This document shows, one piece after another, positions 7,965-16,013 of a stretch of 41,707 nt of DNA. The DNA lies in NCBI GenBank assembly GCA_013329045.1, contig DUKZ01000037.1, positions 1 through 41,707 of the forward strand. Direction: 5' to 3'. The stretch is from Candidatus Woesearchaeota archaeon. Lineage in GTDB: Archaea > Nanobdellota > Nanobdellia > Woesearchaeales > UBA9989. The position numbers were made by a program, and so were the translations under genes. Below the pieces are notes generated by a model, which had not been told where the DNA came from, searched no databases, and saw only the letters and a list, made by a program, of their open reading frames with translations. Every line of letters starts with the position of its first letter. The first letter of the stretch is position 1.

Positions 7965-8175
7965 GGTTTGAAGAAAATAATGGTGAGCATCATCTTCCGA
8001 GGTTCTCTGAAAGGTGAAATTTAAACCTGTGGGAGGAGTTGTGCGAAAACAATAGTTTTCGCGACCAGAAAGCAAAGCTTTCTGTGCACCTTACGGGAGG
8101 GGCCCGCACTCAAGAGGTATTCTCAATGAACCGAGGCTGATGTTCACCCGCGGTAGCGAGATTTTCTACAAAGCC
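7965..8175 (+). mobile_element. MITE-like element, type A, copy 1
   Basis: A 211-bp non-coding element. The terminal inverted repeat is imperfect (GGTTTGAAGAAAATA against ATTTTCTACAAAGCC). Flanks are TTAAAAAAT (7956-7964) and TTAAAAAAA (8176-8184), a 9-bp target duplication matching 8/9. Inner stems are GGTGAGCATCA/TGATGTTCACC, GCGAAAAC/GTTTTCGC and CAGAAAGC/GCTTTCTG. It is homologous over its length to copy 2 and shares its outer parts with copy 3. It holds no ORF or transposase, so any movement would need a protein from elsewhere. Confidence 0.82.
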
Positions 8176-8184
8176 TTAAAAAAA

Positions 8185-8367
8185 GGTAAAATCAAGAATA
8201 CTGTCTTGGAACCGATACATTATCATTTGGTAATAATACTACTGGCAGCAAATCTGGTTTTGCGCTAATATTGTTGCCTTATTTCTGAGGCCGTCTACGC
8301 TAATGATTATGTCAGTGATGCCGCTGCTGTTGCACTGGTACCTACTAACTTTCTTCATGACAAAAGA
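8185..8367. other. intergenic region with one weak minus-strand ORF
   Basis: A minus-strand reading frame of 39 codons (ATG at 8358, stop at 8239) has a protein-like composition and a Cys-Cys end. It lacks a promoter at the right distance and a ribosome-binding site. It may be a gene remnant. Otherwise I see nothing here. Confidence 0.25.
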
Positions 8368-8376
8368 TTTTAAATA
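8368..8376 (+). promoter_or_regulatory. TATA box of the coiled-coil membrane protein
   Basis: TTTTAAATA is centred 26 bp before ATG 8398. A GGGGAAG tract between them could act as a ribosome-binding site if the transcript starts a little earlier. Confidence 0.6.
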
Positions 8377-8397
8377 CCCAAAAGGGGAAGAGAAGGC

Positions 8398-10083
8398 ATG
8401 ATTCCCAATATTGGCAGGTGGGCAACAGGGATTGGCAGCATCGTCCTTCTTTTCTATCTCCTGCATATCTACCTTGCCCATCGGGCGCAAAAGGGCTCTC
8501 GAGGAGAAAACCGGGCAACAAAAAATGCTGGAATGGAAGGGATCAAGAAGTACCATGACCGGCTGGATGCAGGGCTCCATCAAGCGAGAAAAGAAGGAAT
8601 ATCTGAGGAAGAGGGAGAACGAAAACGAGCACGGGCCGGAAGAAAACGGGTCGGGAGGGCAGAGCGGGATGCTGAAAGGGGGGCAATTAAGGCGGCAAAG
8701 ACTGCCCGGGAAAATGAGCAGGCAGCAGAAGTGCTCGAAGGCATCACAGGCAGGGCAACTGGACTCATTGCTGAAGTGAAGATTGCTGAAGAGCATATCA
8801 TGAGCTATTGCCAAGAGCAGGGAAAGGAAGAACAAGAAGAGATTGCAACGATGCAGGATCTCAAACGGCTTGCGGACACCCTTGGCATGCTGACAAACGG
8901 CCGGGATATTGATCATTTTGGATTAGAGGAGATGGAATCGTTTGTTCGCCACCTGCTGGATTTCATGCTCAAGGAAATGAGTATCGAGCATGAGAAGCAC
9001 CATTCCCAGCAAGAGCTCTATGCCGCGCTCATCAGGATCGTAAAAGAGCTCAAGGAGACAACCCACGACGCCCGGGCGGAAGAAGGCATCTTCAAACGGT
9101 ACGAGCGAAAAGAATGGAAGGACTTTAGAGCATCAGTAAATGAACTCAGGCGAGCACTGGCTGAAAAGACAAAGCTGCTTAGCTCTGCAGAAAAGGGGGC
9201 AAACCCTGAAATCAAAACAAAACTTGAGCGGGCAATCGAGATACATAAGCAACAACTCAAAACGGCAGAAGATATCCAGAAGCACATGAAGCATGCATTT
9301 GCCATGATTACAACAGGAGCGAAGCATCTTTCTACCCTGCTCAAAGAAATCACCAAGGATGATAGGGACATCGACCGGCATTTTGATGCCATACATCGGG
9401 CAATTGACCATATGGGTGAGTTCTTCACCAGCATGGAACATACACTAACTGATCTTCGCGACGCGAACGAGTCACTTTTGGGACAGGAGACCATCCATGA
9501 TGCATTCTTGATCATCTCCGGCAGGTATGGCAATTTCATGCAGGACCTTGACAAGGCTCACCGTGAGAATAAGGAACATGATACAATGATCAAGGAGATA
9601 GTTCTTGAAGCCCTTACCATGGCCAGGCTCGTTGAATCCTTTGAAGCAGTCTTGCAGGGCATCAGCGTTGCAGAGCAGTCACTCGAACAAGGAATCCAGG
9701 CACTAGACAAAATTTTTGAGGGAGCAACAGACAATCCTGAATTCAGGCTCTCTGAAGAGCATGTGGAACGAACATTGAATAAGCTTCGCATGCTTGAGGA
9801 ATCAGGACGCAAGAGGGATGCTTATCTTCAACGGCTCTGCGACGTGATCACAAAGCGCATGAATTACCTAACAGGACTCCTTGACCGGATGATCGTGGAA
9901 GATGAACGGATAGGGGAGATTTCCCGAAATGCAGCGACATACCTTGGAAACCTCATGGGCATGATAGAAAAAAAGAAGATTGCCCTCGGCCTTCAGACGA
10001 ACAAACAGGCGGCAGACTATGCAGCATTGCTCGAGCGAAGAAACAAGGCTGCATCCAATGCATTTGCCAGATCCTACCGCTAG
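8398..10083 (+). CDS. membrane-anchored long coiled-coil protein
   Basis: A 561-residue protein with one N-terminal transmembrane helix (about 10-28). A very charged, almost wholly alpha-helical cytoplasmic part follows, rich in E, K, R, H and heptad-like patterns, with a basic-acidic linker at about 60-120. I see no enzyme motif. The architecture resembles scaffold, cytoskeletal or methyl-accepting-like helical bundles, but no signature supports a specific role. It ends convergently with the next gene: both stop codons lie in the shared tetramer CTAG (10080-10083). Confidence 0.7.
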   Translation: MIPNIGRWATGIGSIVLLFYLLHIYLAHRAQKGSRGENRATKNAGMEGIKKYHDRLDAGLHQARKEGISEEEGERKRARAGRKRVGRAERDAERGAIKAAKTARENEQAAEVLEGITGRATGLIAEVKIAEEHIMSYCQEQGKEEQEEIATMQDLKRLADTLGMLTNGRDIDHFGLEEMESFVRHLLDFMLKEMSIEHEKHHSQQELYAALIRIVKELKETTHDARAEEGIFKRYERKEWKDFRASVNELRRALAEKTKLLSSAEKGANPEIKTKLERAIEIHKQQLKTAEDIQKHMKHAFAMITTGAKHLSTLLKEITKDDRDIDRHFDAIHRAIDHMGEFFTSMEHTLTDLRDANESLLGQETIHDAFLIISGRYGNFMQDLDKAHRENKEHDTMIKEIVLEALTMARLVESFEAVLQGISVAEQSLEQGIQALDKIFEGATDNPEFRLSEEHVERTLNKLRMLEESGRKRDAYLQRLCDVITKRMNYLTGLLDRMIVEDERIGEISRNAATYLGNLMGMIEKKKIALGLQTNKQAADYAALLERRNKAASNAFARSYR

Positions 10084-10325
10084 TATTCTACGATGAGCTT
10101 TGATAAGTCTTCTGGGAGCTCATCATCTTCAAATGGTATTTTTGGGTGGGATTTTTTTGGTGTTTCTGGTTTTGCTGAAAAGACAGAAGAACTCACGAGC
10201 GGCGCTTCCTCTCGCTGAACAGGTCTTGCCCTTCCCTCTTTCCCATCAACAATGCCCTGGAGAAAAGAGATTGCCCGATTGATATCCTCAATAGAATCTT
10301 CCCTTGTATTGACAGTTATTTTCAT
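10080..10325 (-). CDS. small conserved-looking protein with helical N-terminus
   Basis: An 81-residue soluble protein. It has a short strand (MKITVN), a helix (EDINRAISFLQGIVDG) and then a long disordered P/K/S-rich linker ending in an acidic tail. I do not recognise a family. The TATA box (10347-10354) is 22-29 bp upstream of the ATG, so the transcript is leaderless. The type A element copy 2 begins 16 bp beyond that TATA box. The helix followed by a flexible linker suggests an adaptor or binding peptide. Confidence 0.62.
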   Translation of the reverse strand: MKITVNTREDSIEDINRAISFLQGIVDGKEGRARPVQREEAPLVSSSVFSAKPETPKKSHPKIPFEDDELPEDLSKLIVEY

Positions 10326-10346
10326 AAGGGCTCTTTGACAATCAGA

Positions 10347-10354
10347 GTATATAA
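10347..10354 (-). promoter_or_regulatory. TATA box of the 81-residue protein gene
   Basis: TTTATATA on the minus strand is centred about 26 bp before the ATG at 10325. It lies 16 bp from the edge of mobile element copy 2. Confidence 0.6.
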
Positions 10355-10370
10355 ATGTTTAGTGAGATTT

Positions 10371-10586
10371 GAGCTTTGGAGAAAAATAGTGGTGAACTTC
10401 ATCTTCCGAGATTCTCTTAAAAATGAAATTTAAGTCTGTGGGAGGGGGTTGGACCTGCGAAAATATAGTTTTCGCGACCCAAAAGCTTTGCTTTTGGTGA
10501 ACTTCGGGAAGGACCCGCAACCAAGAGATAATATCAATGAACCGAGGCTGATGCTCACCTGCGAAAGCGAGATTTTCTACAACGCT
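10371..10586 (+). mobile_element. MITE-like element, type A, copy 2
   Basis: A 216-bp element closely related to copy 1. The ends are GAGCTTTGGAGAAAAAT and ATTTTCTACAACGCT. Flanks are GTGAGATTT (10362-10370) and GTGAGATTA (10587-10595), a 9-bp duplication with 8/9 identity. The hairpin CCAAAAGC/GCTTTTGG replaces CAGAAAGC/GCTTTCTG of copy 1, so both strands of the stem changed together. A 60-codon frame crosses it but is not a gene. Confidence 0.84.
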
Positions 10587-10611
10587 GTGAGATTACATGG
10601 TGAGTGGGATG

Positions 10612-10644
10612 AATGGTTAGAGAAAGAATAAATGGTCAGAGAAA
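10612..10644. repeat. 19-bp-period duplication spanning the tatD stop
   Basis: AATGGTTAGAGAAA (10612-10625) and AATGGTCAGAGAAA (10631-10644) match in 13/14 positions. The second copy contains the tatD stop codon (TGA on the minus strand, 10636-10638). The first carries TAA at the equivalent place. Confidence 0.6.
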
Positions 10645-11388
10645 TAGAGTGGAATAATTTTTATAAATGATGTTCTCTACTTCCCCAGCACTCAAGCCTT
10701 CTAATTCAGCAATCTTTTTTATCACGAGCGGGATCTCTGCTGGCTCGTTTCTCTTGCCCTTTACTGATGAAAGATAAGGAGAGTCTGTTTCTGTGAGCAG
10801 ACGGTCTGGTCCGGCGAGCTGGACTAAATCCTGGAAGGACTGATTCCTGAGGATTATTGGAGGAATGGAGAAATACCATCCTTTGCGCTTGATATCCTTT
10901 GCCTGCTCTAATGATCCTCCAAAGCAGTGGAAGACAACTTTTTTTGGCGCTTTCTTTGTCAGCAAGTCAATGCATTCTTGCTCTGCCTGGCGGGAGTGGA
11001 CGATCAAAGGCTTGTTGATTCTCATCGCGAGGTCGATCATCAAGCTGAAGGCTTCCTTTTGCTCATCCAATCGGTCTTTGTGGTGCTTGCCATCGAGGCC
11101 AACCTCGCCTATCGCGATGATTTTGTTCTTGTTCTTTTCAATGAAATCAATCTCTTCATACAGCTGGGAGGGAACGAGTCTGATTGCTTCATCAGGATAC
11201 AAGCCGAGGGCTGGCTTTATGAGGTGATATTTCTTTGCCAACAAGAGGACTGAACGGTTAGTTTGGATATCCAGACCATTGGTGATGATTGTTGTGACCC
11301 CCGCATCTCTTGCCCGCTGGAGAACCTCATCTAAATCAGGCTTGAACTGCTCGTCATCTAGATGTGCATGGATATCAAGTAATGGCAT
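10636..11388 (-). CDS. TatD-family metal-dependent DNase
   Basis: A 250-residue TIM-barrel hydrolase of the TatD family, a 3'-5' DNase/exonuclease active on single-stranded or damaged DNA. Signatures are LDIHAHLDD (HxH at the N-terminus), GEVGLDG (metal-ligand Glu), PLIVHSRQA, VFHCFGG and LTETDSPYLS (final Asp). The start at 11388 is preferred to a 16-residue longer frame because the first barrel strand begins at once and no homology-like sequence precedes it. It is divergent from the malic enzyme gene. Confidence 0.92.
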   Translation of the reverse strand: MPLLDIHAHLDDEQFKPDLDEVLQRARDAGVTTIITNGLDIQTNRSVLLLAKKYHLIKPALGLYPDEAIRLVPSQLYEEIDFIEKNKNKIIAIGEVGLDGKHHKDRLDEQKEAFSLMIDLAMRINKPLIVHSRQAEQECIDLLTKKAPKKVVFHCFGGSLEQAKDIKRKGWYFSIPPIILRNQSFQDLVQLAGPDRLLTETDSPYLSSVKGKRNEPAEIPLVIKKIAELEGLSAGEVENIIYKNYSTLFL

Positions 11389-11441
11389 AAGCGGGAAAAT
11401 AAGAACATGTTTATGAACATTTTGATTGTTTAACATAAAAC

Positions 11442-11449
11442 TATTTAAA
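11442..11449 (+). promoter_or_regulatory. TATA box of the malic enzyme operon
   Basis: TATTTAAA is centred 26 bp before ATG 11472 and matches a leaderless start. Confidence 0.6.
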
Positions 11450-11471
11450 CAATCACCTTCCTTCCAACATC

Positions 11472-12650
11472 ATGCAATTCGCCCAAAAAGCAATAGAACA
11501 GAGCGCAAAATACAAAGGAAAGATTTCTGTTACCTCAAAAGTTGCCCTTGCCACAAAAGAGGACCTTTCTACCGCATACACCCCAGGTGTTGCTGCTGTC
11601 TGCCGGGAGATTGCCAAAGACAAGACAAAAGCATATGACCTCACCTGCAAGGCAAATAGTGTGGCGGTTGTCTCTGATGGCTCTGCTGTCCTTGGCCTTG
11701 GCAATATCGGTCCGGAAGCGGCCCTTCCTGTCATGGAAGGCAAAGCGATCCTCTTCAAGGAATTTGGCGGCGTTGATGCGTATCCAATCGTCCTTGCCAC
11801 ACAAAATGTTGAAGAGATCATCACGATCGTCAAGAATATTGCTCCTGGCTTTGGCGGCATCAATCTCGAAGACATCTCTGCCCCTCGAGCATTCATAATT
11901 GAAGAAAGATTAGAGGATATTGGCATCCCGGTCTTCCATGACGACCAGCATGGAACGGCGATTGTTGTCCTCGCCGGCCTAATCAATGCATTAAAAGTCG
12001 TTGGAAAAAGTATATCTGACATTAAGGTCGTCATCTCTGGCGCGGGAGCTGCCGGCTTTACAATAGCGAATCTGCTCAATTGCGTCGGGCTTGGCAAAAG
12101 CATCTGCACTTCTGTTCGAGAAGTGATCATGGTCGATTCAAAAGGGGTCATCTATGAAGGACGAGGAGACCTAAATGACTATAAAAAACGGCTTGCAGTG
12201 ATGACAAACCACAAAAAGGTGAGAGGGAGCCTTGCTGATGCTTTACAAGGGGCTGATGTGTTCATCGGCGTGAGCGTAAAAGATGCCCTTTCGCCAGAAT
12301 GGATCAAAAAGATGGGAAAAGATCCAATCATCTTTGCGATGGCAAATCCTGACCCAGAAATCCTCCCTGATGCAGCTCTTGGCGCCGGTGCTGCGATCGT
12401 TGGCACGGGAAGGAGCGATTATCCAAACCAGATCAACAATGTCCTGGCATTTCCAGGCGTCTTTCGGGGAGCGCTTGATGTCCGGGCAAAAAGGATCACA
12501 AAAGAGATGCATGTTGCAGCAGCACATGCCCTCGCGTCTTGTTTGGAAAATCCGACGAAAGACCATGTAATTCCTGATGCGCTCAATAAGAAAGTGGCGG
12601 GCAATGTTGCAAGAGCGGTTGCGGAACAATACAAGAGGCAGTTTCCATGA
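11472..12650 (+). CDS. NAD(P)-dependent malic enzyme (oxaloacetate-decarboxylating)
   Basis: A 392-residue short-form malic enzyme that converts malate to pyruvate and CO2 with reduction of NAD(P)+. Visible motifs are STAYTPGVA with the catalytic Tyr, GKAILFKEFGG with the general-base Lys, the metal-binding set NLEDISAP and FHDDQHGTAIV, and the Rossmann motif GAGAAG (about 193-198). It shares an ATGA overlap with an endonuclease IV-like gene downstream. In a reduced genome this enzyme may supply pyruvate and NAD(P)H. Confidence 0.95.
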   Translation: MQFAQKAIEQSAKYKGKISVTSKVALATKEDLSTAYTPGVAAVCREIAKDKTKAYDLTCKANSVAVVSDGSAVLGLGNIGPEAALPVMEGKAILFKEFGGVDAYPIVLATQNVEEIITIVKNIAPGFGGINLEDISAPRAFIIEERLEDIGIPVFHDDQHGTAIVVLAGLINALKVVGKSISDIKVVISGAGAAGFTIANLLNCVGLGKSICTSVREVIMVDSKGVIYEGRGDLNDYKKRLAVMTNHKKVRGSLADALQGADVFIGVSVKDALSPEWIKKMGKDPIIFAMANPDPEILPDAALGAGAAIVGTGRSDYPNQINNVLAFPGVFRGALDVRAKRITKEMHVAAAHALASCLENPTKDHVIPDALNKKVAGNVARAVAEQYKRQFP

Positions 12651-13468
12651 GATTCGGGACTGCTGGAATACCACTATCTACAGAAAATAAAACGACACTC
12701 AATGGCATTGCCAGAGTCAAAGAGCTTGGGCTTGACGGGATGGAACTGGAATTTGTGCATTCTGTGAATATCTCGTCTGAAAAAGCACCAGAGGTCAAAC
12801 AGAAGAAAGAAGAATCCGGCATCATGCTCACCTGCCATGGCCAGTATTATATCAACCTGTCAAGCCTTGAAAAGGAGAAAATTGCTGCATCAAAAGAGAG
12901 GGTACTGAAGGCTGCAAGAGCTGCATTTGCTTGCGGGGCATCGAGCATGACATTCCATGCAGGATTCTACATGAAGCAGACAAAAGAACAGGTGTATGAT
13001 CAGATCAAATCTGCGCTAACAGAGATTACCAAAACATTGCAGGATGAAGGGAATACTATCTTCATTCGGCCAGAGCTTACTGGCAAAGGAACACAGTGGG
13101 GCGAACTTCCAGAGCTCATCAAGATCTCGCAGGAAGTAGAACAAGTGCTGCCGTGCATCGACTTTGCACACCAGCATGCCAGGACAAACGGGAAATGGAA
13201 CAGCAAGCAAGAATTCTCAAGGATGCTCGAAGAGATGGAAAAAGGACTTGGGAAGGAATCGCTCAAGAACATGCACTGCCATGTTTCAGGTATTGAATAT
13301 GGTGAGAAGGGAGAGCGAAACCATCTCTTGCTTGATGATTCAGACTTTAAATATAGGGAATTGTTAGAGGCGTTAAAAGAATTTTCCTGTGAGGGCATTA
13401 TCATCTGCGAATCGCCAAATATTGAGGATGATTGCCTGCTTCTGAAGAGGACTTATGGTTCTCTTTGA
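12647..13468 (+). CDS. endonuclease IV-like TIM-barrel AP endonuclease
   Basis: A 273-residue protein of the endonuclease IV/xylose isomerase-like superfamily. The order of metal-ligand motifs follows E. coli Nfo: CHGQYYINL, TFHAGF, RPELTGKG (Glu), CIDFAHQHA (Asp and His), MHCHVSG, RNHLLLDD (His) and ICESPN (Glu). An Asn stands where Nfo has Asp 229. The likely role is cleavage at abasic sites in base excision repair. It overlaps the malic enzyme stop by 4 bp. Its last 16 bp overlap a convergent gene. Confidence 0.85.
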   Translation: MRFGTAGIPLSTENKTTLNGIARVKELGLDGMELEFVHSVNISSEKAPEVKQKKEESGIMLTCHGQYYINLSSLEKEKIAASKERVLKAARAAFACGASSMTFHAGFYMKQTKEQVYDQIKSALTEITKTLQDEGNTIFIRPELTGKGTQWGELPELIKISQEVEQVLPCIDFAHQHARTNGKWNSKQEFSRMLEEMEKGLGKESLKNMHCHVSGIEYGEKGERNHLLLDDSDFKYRELLEALKEFSCEGIIICESPNIEDDCLLLKRTYGSL

Positions 13469-14067
13469 GCCAGCCGAGTAAAGCATAGTTTGAGGCCAGC
13501 AATATTTTCTCCATCAAGTGATAAGTAGAGTTCTCTTCGATGGCCAATAAGGTCCATCCTCCACCTGTAAAACCCAGCAAGGCTTCCTTCGAGACACACC
13601 CCACCATAAGAGAAATACTTCTCCTTTTTGTCCTGAACCCATGCGTTGTACAAAAAGACTCCGTCCTCAGTTACCTCAGGAACAGTAACATCCACAACCA
13701 TATCTTTTGTAACAGGACGAACCCAGAGGTAAAGCTGACCAAACTTTGCGGTAAAGCCAAAATTTCTCAACCCAGGACCCTGCCGGACATCAGACCTTTC
13801 AGGCTGGCCTCCAAGGTAATCAATAGGCACTTGTTCAGTAGTCTCATACATATTATTAAGGTTTATCGACTCCCTATCCAGGTCAAGATATATGGATGCA
13901 CCGCGAATCTGATATCTTGCGCTGATTTCTGGCGATACCATCACTCGTTTGGATAAACCTGCAATCCGTTCCTCATGAGATCTTCGGATAGCATCAATTC
14001 TTCTGAGCTCCTCATTACCAAAGAATTCCTGAAATGTATACCAATTTCCAACCACCACTTCATCCAT
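13453..14067 (-). CDS. hypothetical protein, predicted beta-rich
   Basis: A 204-residue soluble protein with no signal or membrane helix. It has a basic helical N-terminal part (EELRRIDAIRRSHEERIAG) and then alternating strand-like stretches. I do not recognise a family. The start is set at ATG 14067 because TTTATATAAG (14088-14097) is 21-30 bp upstream; the longer frame upstream runs into the next gene's coding sequence. The 3' end overlaps the convergent endonuclease IV-like gene. Confidence 0.6.
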   Translation of the reverse strand: MDEVVVGNWYTFQEFFGNEELRRIDAIRRSHEERIAGLSKRVMVSPEISARYQIRGASIYLDLDRESINLNNMYETTEQVPIDYLGGQPERSDVRQGPGLRNFGFTAKFGQLYLWVRPVTKDMVVDVTVPEVTEDGVFLYNAWVQDKKEKYFSYGGVCLEGSLAGFYRWRMDLIGHRRELYLSLDGENIAGLKLCFTRLAQREP

Positions 14068-14098
14068 AAAACATAAAGAATGACAGCTTATATAAAAA

Positions 14099-14767
14099 TT
14101 ATTTTCCCATCTTGAGCAGATCATCTTTTGGCACTTCACCAAACTCGCATGAAGAACAGGTCCAATCCACATAGACATTATCACCATCCCTACGGATGCT
14201 CCTTTGTGCTTCTGGCAATAACAAGCGGACAAAGACATGGTTTGGGATGAAAACAGGCTCTGCCTGAATGCCAATTGCCCTCTCTAAGGAGATAAGCAGG
14301 ATTACACCAGACTCACAATCCCCACCACCACTATTCATGAATTCCTGAGGGTACTCATAATAGTCCTTGCCGATCGGGTCTGCAACATACTGGAAATTAT
14401 CCCTCACAAAGAGATAGAGAGCTTCAGCCTGGCATACCCTGTCTGGACCGCAGCCTGACCTTGCTGCGATCGATGTTGCAACCTGTTTTATTGTTGGATC
14501 GAAGGCAAGAAAATAGTCTGAGAACACCTGAGAATTTGGATTGTTTGGCATCAAAAGGTTTGCTGGAAGAACCTCAGCCACAGAAGGGATGAATGTTGGT
14601 CTTGGACGATACGGGATAGCATAGTGAGGAATTACCCAAGAGACAATGATCAAGAGGAAGAATAATGCGATGATCAATTTTACTGCCAGGGGAAAAGGCT
14701 TTTTCTCCTCTTTTTCTATCTCAGCATCTATCTCCTCTGCCTGGGCTAAGATATCATCTTCATCCAT
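14099..14767 (-). CDS. membrane-anchored transglutaminase-like protein
   Basis: A 222-residue protein with an acidic cytoplasmic N-terminus, one transmembrane helix (about 27-47) and an extracellular transglutaminase-like (papain-fold) domain. The presumed triad is Cys in GGGDCESGV (about 150), His in IPNHVFVRL (about 177) and Asp in VYVDWTCSSC (about 201). Domains of this kind act as Cys proteases or cross-linkers, and the surface location suggests cell-envelope processing. Two Cys near the end could bind metal or form a disulphide. A TATA-like element lies at 14791-14800. Confidence 0.82.
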   Translation of the reverse strand: MDEDDILAQAEEIDAEIEKEEKKPFPLAVKLIIALFFLLIIVSWVIPHYAIPYRPRPTFIPSVAEVLPANLLMPNNPNSQVFSDYFLAFDPTIKQVATSIAARSGCGPDRVCQAEALYLFVRDNFQYVADPIGKDYYEYPQEFMNSGGGDCESGVILLISLERAIGIQAEPVFIPNHVFVRLLLPEAQRSIRRDGDNVYVDWTCSSCEFGEVPKDDLLKMGK

Positions 14768-14798
14768 AGAGAAAAAAAAGCGCTCAGAGAATAAAAAA

Positions 14799-15392
14799 TT
14801 ATGTTTTTACCTCATCCACCTTTCCTCCAGGCTCATGTTCAGCGAATACCTCAGCCTGGAATGAGAACATCTCATAATTCGGATTCTTCCATGCATCCAT
14901 CGGAAGGTTTGCCTTCAAGCACAGATGCCTTAGGAACGCCTCGACATTCCACCCATACTCGGTTGGGACTTGAGGGAGAAGAAGCCCTGAAAAGACGCCG
15001 GCACGAAGGATTAATCCATCACGCCCAATCTTAATCTTTGTGAAGTATTCTTCGGCATCGCGAATCTTGATCCGCTTTGGGAGGGTGAGGATAGAGAGCT
15101 CAATAGTGATCTCCTGCGCTTCATCCCTTTGGAGTCTTGGGAATCTTGGATCCTGAAAAGCAGCTGCCAGCGCCGCGTCATGGACAGCCTCCCAAAGAGG
15201 CATGACTGGCTCTGGAAACCCGATGCAGCCTCGGAGCTGATTATCTTTCTTGAGCGTGACAAAGACGCCCCTCTCCTCGACGAAATGCTCTTTTACCACG
15301 TCATCAATCTTTAGCACTTTTCCTTCCAGGCGGGCAGTGATAGAAAGACGAGCTAGCTTTATTAGCTGAGAAGCATCATCGAGTTCAACCAT
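14799..15392 (-). CDS. AMMECR1-domain protein
   Basis: A 197-residue AMMECR1 family protein (TIGR00296). The signature is QLRGCIGFPEP at about residue 52, followed by AALAAAFQDPRFP and the C-terminal VEAFLRHLCLKANLP. The family is nearly universal in archaea. Its biochemical function is unsettled; structures suggest a role in modification or redox chemistry around the conserved Cys. The promoter carries two TATA-like elements (15416-15422 and 15424-15433), and mobile element copy 3 lies just beyond them. Confidence 0.93.
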   Translation of the reverse strand: MVELDDASQLIKLARLSITARLEGKVLKIDDVVKEHFVEERGVFVTLKKDNQLRGCIGFPEPVMPLWEAVHDAALAAAFQDPRFPRLQRDEAQEITIELSILTLPKRIKIRDAEEYFTKIKIGRDGLILRAGVFSGLLLPQVPTEYGWNVEAFLRHLCLKANLPMDAWKNPNYEMFSFQAEVFAEHEPGGKVDEVKT

Positions 15393-15415
15393 ATGAGCAC
15401 CTTAATAAAAAGAGC

Positions 15416-15433
15416 ATATAAAGTATATATAAA
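15416..15433 (-). promoter_or_regulatory. double TATA region of the AMMECR1 gene
   Basis: TTATATG (15416-15422) is centred 27 bp before the AMMECR1 ATG, and CTTTATATATA (15423-15433) lies directly upstream. On the plus strand the second is TATATATAAAG, ending 17 bp before element copy 3, so it could also drive that element. Confidence 0.5.
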
Positions 15434-15449
15434 GTTAATGCATACTACT

Positions 15450-15613
15450 GGCTCTGAAGAAAATAGTGGAGAGCATCATTCCCTGAGGTTCAATCTGAAA
15501 AAGTAGCAGATTGTGGAAGGGGGCGAGCCCTTCGGGAAGGACCCACATATAAAAGATATCTGAAGGAACCGAAGCTGATGCTCACCCGCGAGAGCGATAT
15601 TTTCTTCAGAGCC
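15450..15613 (+). mobile_element. MITE-like element, type A (short form), copy 3
   Basis: A 164-bp element with a perfect 16-bp inverted repeat, GGCTCTGAAGAAAATA against TATTTTCTTCAGAGCC. Flanks GCATACTACT (15440-15449) and GCATTCTATT (15614-15623) match 8/10. It shares the GAGCATCA/TGATGCTC and GGTTC/GAACC stems with copies 1-2. It lacks their two central hairpins and has a GGGGGCGAGCCC-type hairpin instead. Confidence 0.82.
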
Positions 15614-15632
15614 GCATTCTATTATCAGAGTA

Positions 15633-15654
15633 TAGAATCACTTTAGAATCACTT
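15633..15654. repeat. 11-bp perfect tandem duplication spanning the rpoL stop
   Basis: TAGAATCACTT occurs at 15633-15643 and again at 15644-15654. The second copy contains the rpoL stop codon (15649-15651). Confidence 0.6.
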
Positions 15655-15924
15655 CAAACCTTTCTTTGCCGAATCAGACAGCTTGCCGATCTTGGATTTG
15701 AGCCTTTTTACCGCATCTTCGAGCGCTTTTCTTGGAGGCTTACCGGATGTTTCAACGAGAAATTCTGGGAGCGCGACGAGAGGGTGCTCTTGCCTATAAG
15801 TTGCGACCTTGACATCCTTATCCTCAGTCAGCTCCTCTTTCAAAGCGTTGCAAAGGGTATGGGTCTCGCCCTCAATCTGAAAGACCAGGCGATCTTTTCC
15901 CTCTTCAACAATAATTACTTTCAT
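15649..15924 (-). CDS. rpoL: DNA-directed RNA polymerase subunit L (Rpo11)
   Basis: A 91-residue archaeal Rpo11, homologue of eukaryotic RPB11 and of the bacterial alpha N-terminal domain. It pairs with subunit D to nucleate polymerase assembly. Signatures are the core GETHTLCNALKEEL and YRQEHPL, followed by the C-terminal helix. Length is normal. A TTTTTAAATC TATA element lies 25-35 bp upstream. Confidence 0.95.
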   Translation of the reverse strand: MKVIIVEEGKDRLVFQIEGETHTLCNALKEELTEDKDVKVATYRQEHPLVALPEFLVETSGKPPRKALEDAVKRLKSKIGKLSDSAKKGLK

Positions 15925-16013
15925 TCCATCAAGAATTGTTCTCAGCTGATTTAAAAAGGTTTTGGTGCGCTCTCACCAGGGGTGGTATTGGGAAGCGGTA
16001 AACCCTGTTTTTC

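Noticed and set aside
7965..8175. Hammerhead ribozyme suggested by CTGATG near the right end of type A elements
   Set aside because: The invariant CUGANGA and GAAA core nucleotides are not all present, and no correct three-stem junction can be drawn.
8239..8916. 225-codon minus-strand ORF over the coiled-coil gene start
   Set aside because: It overlaps the start and promoter of the well-supported plus-strand gene. Only its last 39 codons lie in intergenic DNA and these are noted as a weak possible remnant.
10449..10631. 60-codon ORF within element copy 2
   Set aside because: It lies in hairpin-forming repeat DNA, and the frame is not kept in copies 1 and 3.
14068..14274. 69-codon N-terminal extension of the gene ending at 13453
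   Set aside because: It would overlap the transglutaminase-like gene. The TATA box at 14088-14097 fits a start at 14067.
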